Assembly: GCF_002094855.1 (NCBI RefSeq)
Contig: NZ_ARYN01000001.1
Location: 1-64,000, forward strand
Length of the DNA: 64,000 nt
Reading direction: 5' to 3'
Source of the DNA: Zunongwangia atlantica 22II14-10F7
GTDB lineage: Bacteria; Bacteroidota; Bacteroidia; Flavobacteriales; Flavobacteriaceae
The first letter of the stretch is position 1. Each line of letters starts with the position of its first letter. The notes below the pieces were generated by a model that ran no database searches, was not told the DNA's origin, and worked only from the letters and a program-made list of their open reading frames with translations. A program made the position numbers and the translations under genes. Shown piece by piece: positions 61,383-64,000 of the stretch.

Positions 61383-64000
61383 TTAATGTCCTAGTTTACG
61401 GCAAATACATCCCGGCAAGGTGAAGCTGTTTGATTCTTCGTGCCATGGGAATGCCGCATTGTATTTGTTGTTTTCCCAGTAAAAGTTAGAGCGTTCTTCT
61501 GGCTCGTTACCAAGCTGATTCATGGTTTCGGCTTCATATAATCTACCGTTCACCATCGTATAAATAATAGATTCAGAATTTTGAATATCCTCTAAAGGAT
61601 TTTCTTCCAACACTAAAAGATCGGCTAATTTTCCTTCTTCTAAAGAACCAATTTCTTTATCCATTCCCAGATAATACGCTCCGTTTATGGTAGCCGCCTG
61701 TAAAGCTTCCATATTCGTCATTCCGCCCATTTGCAGCGACCAAAGCTCCCAATGTGCACCTAATCCCTGTAACTGGCCGTGAGCACCAAGGTTTACTTTT
61801 ACTCCAAGATCGGTTAAGGCTTTAGCATCTTCAGAAACTAAAACAGGTCCGTTCTCATATTCTTCATCAGGAATTTTTGTACGATGTCTGGAACGTGAAT
61901 CAACAATACTACGCGGAGTAAAATTCAGCAGTCTTTCATTCTCCCAAACATTCGTTTTGTCATACCAGTAATATTCAGCATTAATTCCGCCGTAATTCAC
62001 AATAAGCGTTGGCGTATAACCAACATTACTATTGCTCCATAAAGTTTGCACGTCTTTATAAAGTGGCGCCACCGGGATATTATGTTCTATCCCTGTATGA
62101 CCATCTACGATCATATTCATGTTATGGAAAAATGTACTACCACCTTCTGGAACTACATTCATATCCAACTCACGCGCCGCCTGCAAAATTTGCTGGCGTT
62201 GCTCACGTCTTGGCTGGTTGTAACTTTTTACTGAAAATGCACCAAAGGCCTTAGTTCTTCTTAAAGCCGATCTTGCATCGTCAAGATTATTGATCACCGC
62301 TTTAAAATCACCATCGGCGCCATAAAGAATGATTCCTGTAGAGTACAATCTTGGCCCTACCATTTCGCCGCTTTTAATTAATTCTGAAATGCCAAAAACG
62401 GTTTCACTTAATGCTGAAGGATCGTGAGCGGTGGTCACTCCAAATGCTAAGTTTGCATAAGATGGCCAGTGTTTTTTAGGCGTTAATCCATATCTAAAAG
62501 CACCAATATGGGCATGAACATCGATCATTCCCGGCATAATAGTTTTTCCTGAAGCATCGTAAACCTTAGCCGAATTCGGGATCTTTACCTCGCCGGCAGC
62601 GCCCATAGCTTTGATCTTATTATTTTCGATAAGAATGCTTCCGTTTTCGATTACTTCCTCATCCTCGTTCATGGTAATGATTCGAGCATTGGTAAAAGCG
62701 ATCAAACCGCCTGGCGTATCGGTTTCGATTTCTAAACCTATTTTTGTTCCTTTTTCGGTCATTTCAGGAATTTCTTCCGGAGAATCCTCTAGAAAAGTAA
62801 AGCGTTGAGAAACTTCATTGGTGAAATATTCATCTCCCAGGGTCCAATGCACTTTTTTGCTATCGGCAGACCAGTGTAAATTTATCCCTGCATCTTTTGC
62901 AATTTGGGTAACCGGTACTGTTTTGGTATTTGGATCTAGATCTATGGTTTGCCCAGTATGCGGAAGCGGAGCTAAATAAACTTTGTGAAGGTTGCTAAAA
63001 ACGATCCATTTGCCATCTGGGCTTGGCAGTAAACGATTTGCATACTTGGAGTTTACTAAAGTTTTCTCATCATTTCCGCTAAGATCGATACTTTTTAAGC
63101 CCTTGCTTAAACCACCCATATAATAACCGCCGGTTTGAAAAATGATGCGAGTATCGTCATGATTAAACATGGCAAAATCACCACCTTTATAAATTCGTTT
63201 GGCGTCACTGCCATTAGCTTTCATCAAATAGATTCCCGGTTCTTTAGTGAAAGTTTGTCCCTGGTCGCTGTTCCCGAGATCTTTATGGTAAACGATAATT
63301 TCACCGTTATGAGAATATGATGGATTACGGTAAATTCCTTTTTCTTTAGTTAAAGTTTCAGTAGTGCCACCACTTAATGCTACTTTTTTAATGCTACCCA
63401 GTTTTTCATCATCCCAGGTTACATAAACGATACTTTTACCGTCTGGAGAAAAGTCAGGTTCAAACTCAAAATCGGTTGCATCAGTGATTCTTTTTGGCTT
63501 TCCGTTAGGTAAGCTTTTTTTCCAAAGATATCCAACCGCATTAAACACCAAAGTTTTACCATCTGGCGAGGTAGTCGCGTGACGAATAACTTTTGGGCTG
63601 AATTTTTCAGTATACACCTGCTGTTCAGATCTTACGGTTTCAGCAATATCGATCTTCGCGTTTACTTCAAACGGAATCTCATTAACTTCAGTAGTTTCAA
63701 TATTAGCGCGCTTAATTTTTCCGTTGCTCCAAAATACCAGCTCTTTGTTATTCGGCATCCAACTAAATCCCGGGTACACACCAAAGATCGCCCAGGCTTC
63801 CTGCTGGTCTTTGCTAAGATTGTCGTAAACCGGCCATTCTTCTCCGGTTTCCAGATCCTGAATAAATAAAACCGACTTCGTTCTAACTCTACGAACAAAC
63901 GCAAGTTTCTTACCATCTGGAGAAACCTGCGGGCGAGCAGCACCACCAGGACCACCGGTAATTGTTATGGTTTCGCCATCCTCAAAACTGTATCGTTTAA
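61383..64000 (-). CDS. amidohydrolase with N-terminal TolB/PD40 beta-propeller (5' end beyond window)
   Basis: The reading frame stays open from the stop at 61383 to the end of the window, so the gene starts beyond 64000 and at least 871 residues are encoded here. An apparent start at 63779 is only an internal GTG. The visible N-terminal region has TolB-like PD40 repeats (RPQVSPDGKKLAFVRR, TSPDGKTLVFNAVG, DFSPDGKSIVYVTWDD). The C-terminal 430 residues are an amidohydrolase with metal motif MPGMIDVHAHIG and a conserved EHNIP histidine, ending in ATINGAYYLGMDKEIG. Relatives are secreted imidazolonepropionase- or dipeptidase-like enzymes. It heads the SLC13-DUF202-DUF6122 operon. Confidence 0.93.
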   Translation of the reverse strand, partial: KRYSFEDGETITITGGPGGAARPQVSPDGKKLAFVRRVRTKSVLFIQDLETGEEWPVYDNLSKDQQEAWAIFGVYPGFSWMPNNKELVFWSNGKIKRANIETTEVNEIPFEVNAKIDIAETVRSEQQVYTEKFSPKVIRHATTSPDGKTLVFNAVGYLWKKSLPNGKPKRITDATDFEFEPDFSPDGKSIVYVTWDDEKLGSIKKVALSGGTTETLTKEKGIYRNPSYSHNGEIIVYHKDLGNSDQGQTFTKEPGIYLMKANGSDAKRIYKGGDFAMFNHDDTRIIFQTGGYYMGGLSKGLKSIDLSGNDEKTLVNSKYANRLLPSPDGKWIVFSNLHKVYLAPLPHTGQTIDLDPNTKTVPVTQIAKDAGINLHWSADSKKVHWTLGDEYFTNEVSQRFTFLEDSPEEIPEMTEKGTKIGLEIETDTPGGLIAFTNARIITMNEDEEVIENGSILIENNKIKAMGAAGEVKIPNSAKVYDASGKTIMPGMIDVHAHIGAFRYGLTPKKHWPSYANLAFGVTTAHDPSALSETVFGISELIKSGEMVGPRLYSTGIILYGADGDFKAVINNLDDARSALRRTKAFGAFSVKSYNQPRREQRQQILQAARELDMNVVPEGGSTFFHNMNMIVDGHTGIEHNIPVAPLYKDVQTLWSNSNVGYTPTLIVNYGGINAEYYWYDKTNVWENERLLNFTPRSIVDSRSRHRTKIPDEEYENGPVLVSEDAKALTDLGVKVNLGAHGQLQGLGAHWELWSLQMGGMTNMEALQAATINGAYYLGMDKEIGSLEEGKLADLLVLEENPLEDIQNSESIIYTMVNGRLYEAETMNQLGNEPEERSNFYWENNKYNAAFPWHEESNSFTLPGCICRKLGH

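Noticed and set aside
63662-63955. A 97-residue minus-strand reading frame at the window end
   Set aside because: It runs in another frame inside the amidohydrolase gene, whose own frame is open to 64000 and encodes recognisable PD40 repeats (RPQVSPDGKKLAFVRR).

Overview
The window is AT-rich chromosomal DNA from a member of the Bacteroidetes, most likely a marine Flavobacteriaceae species (Zunongwangia/Gramella/Salegentibacter-like; the genus is inferred, not proven). The evidence is two SusC/SusD pairs, a periplasmic-sensor/LuxR-type hybrid regulator with a Y_Y_Y domain, Bacteroidetes-only families (DUF5686, DUF6122, 2TM, the DUF5117/DUF4953 metalloprotease), lipoproteins carrying acidic residues right after the lipobox cysteine, and -7 elements of the Bacteroidetes TAnnTTTG type.

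Layout. Positions 1-2.5 kb hold the 3' end of a tRNA and katG. From 2.9 to 9.5 kb are a lipoprotein metalloprotease, an unknown lipoprotein, a GAF-PAS protein with an H-box but no kinase domain, a D-Ala-D-Ala dipeptidase and a divergent XRE/S24 repressor separated by two matched palindromes. From 9.5 to 23.5 kb lies a complete polysaccharide utilisation locus whose enzyme set (two GH16, one GH3) fits laminarin or a similar beta-1,3-glucan: sensor-regulator, SusC, SusD, PKD/jelly-roll binding lipoprotein, GH16, GH3, GH16. From 23.6 to 24.5 kb are three very small acidic lipoproteins, one of only 50 residues. From 24.6 to 27.9 kb are waaA (Kdo transferase), a DegT-type sugar aminotransferase and an unknown secreted protein. 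From 28 to 33.7 kb is a second SusC/SusD operon with an unknown lipoprotein and no enzymes.

From 34 to 49.6 kb the content is mostly core metabolism: fabD, a PNPOx-like flavoprotein, fructosamine kinase, folA, a 2TM protein, a class V PLP enzyme, an ergothioneine operon (egtB-egtD plus a secreted unknown and DUF427), two stand-alone TonB C-terminal-domain proteins beside an eight-copy 7-bp tandem repeat, thyA, a nucleoside transporter with an added periplasmic domain, DUF151, etfA, etfB and pdhB. From 49.6 to 64 kb are a DUF5686 outer-membrane protein, ppa, an App1-like phosphatase, a compact array of small palindromes, a fatty-acid hydroxylase family protein, a deoxynucleoside kinase, an AraC/aldehyde dehydrogenase/DUF779 module, and an operon of amidohydrolase (cut by the window end), SLC13 permease, DUF202 and DUF6122.

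How it fits together. The glucan locus should bind and cut beta-glucan at the surface, import oligosaccharides through SusC/D and finish hydrolysis in the periplasm. folA, thyA, the deoxynucleoside kinase and the nucleoside transporter serve nucleotide metabolism, and katG plus ergothioneine genes serve oxidative-stress defence. I saw no CRISPR array, prophage, transposase or obvious defence system. The features most worth following up are the operator-like palindrome pair, the small lipoprotein cluster, the palindrome array at 54.1 kb, the ergothioneine operon's unknown partners and the heptamer repeat.
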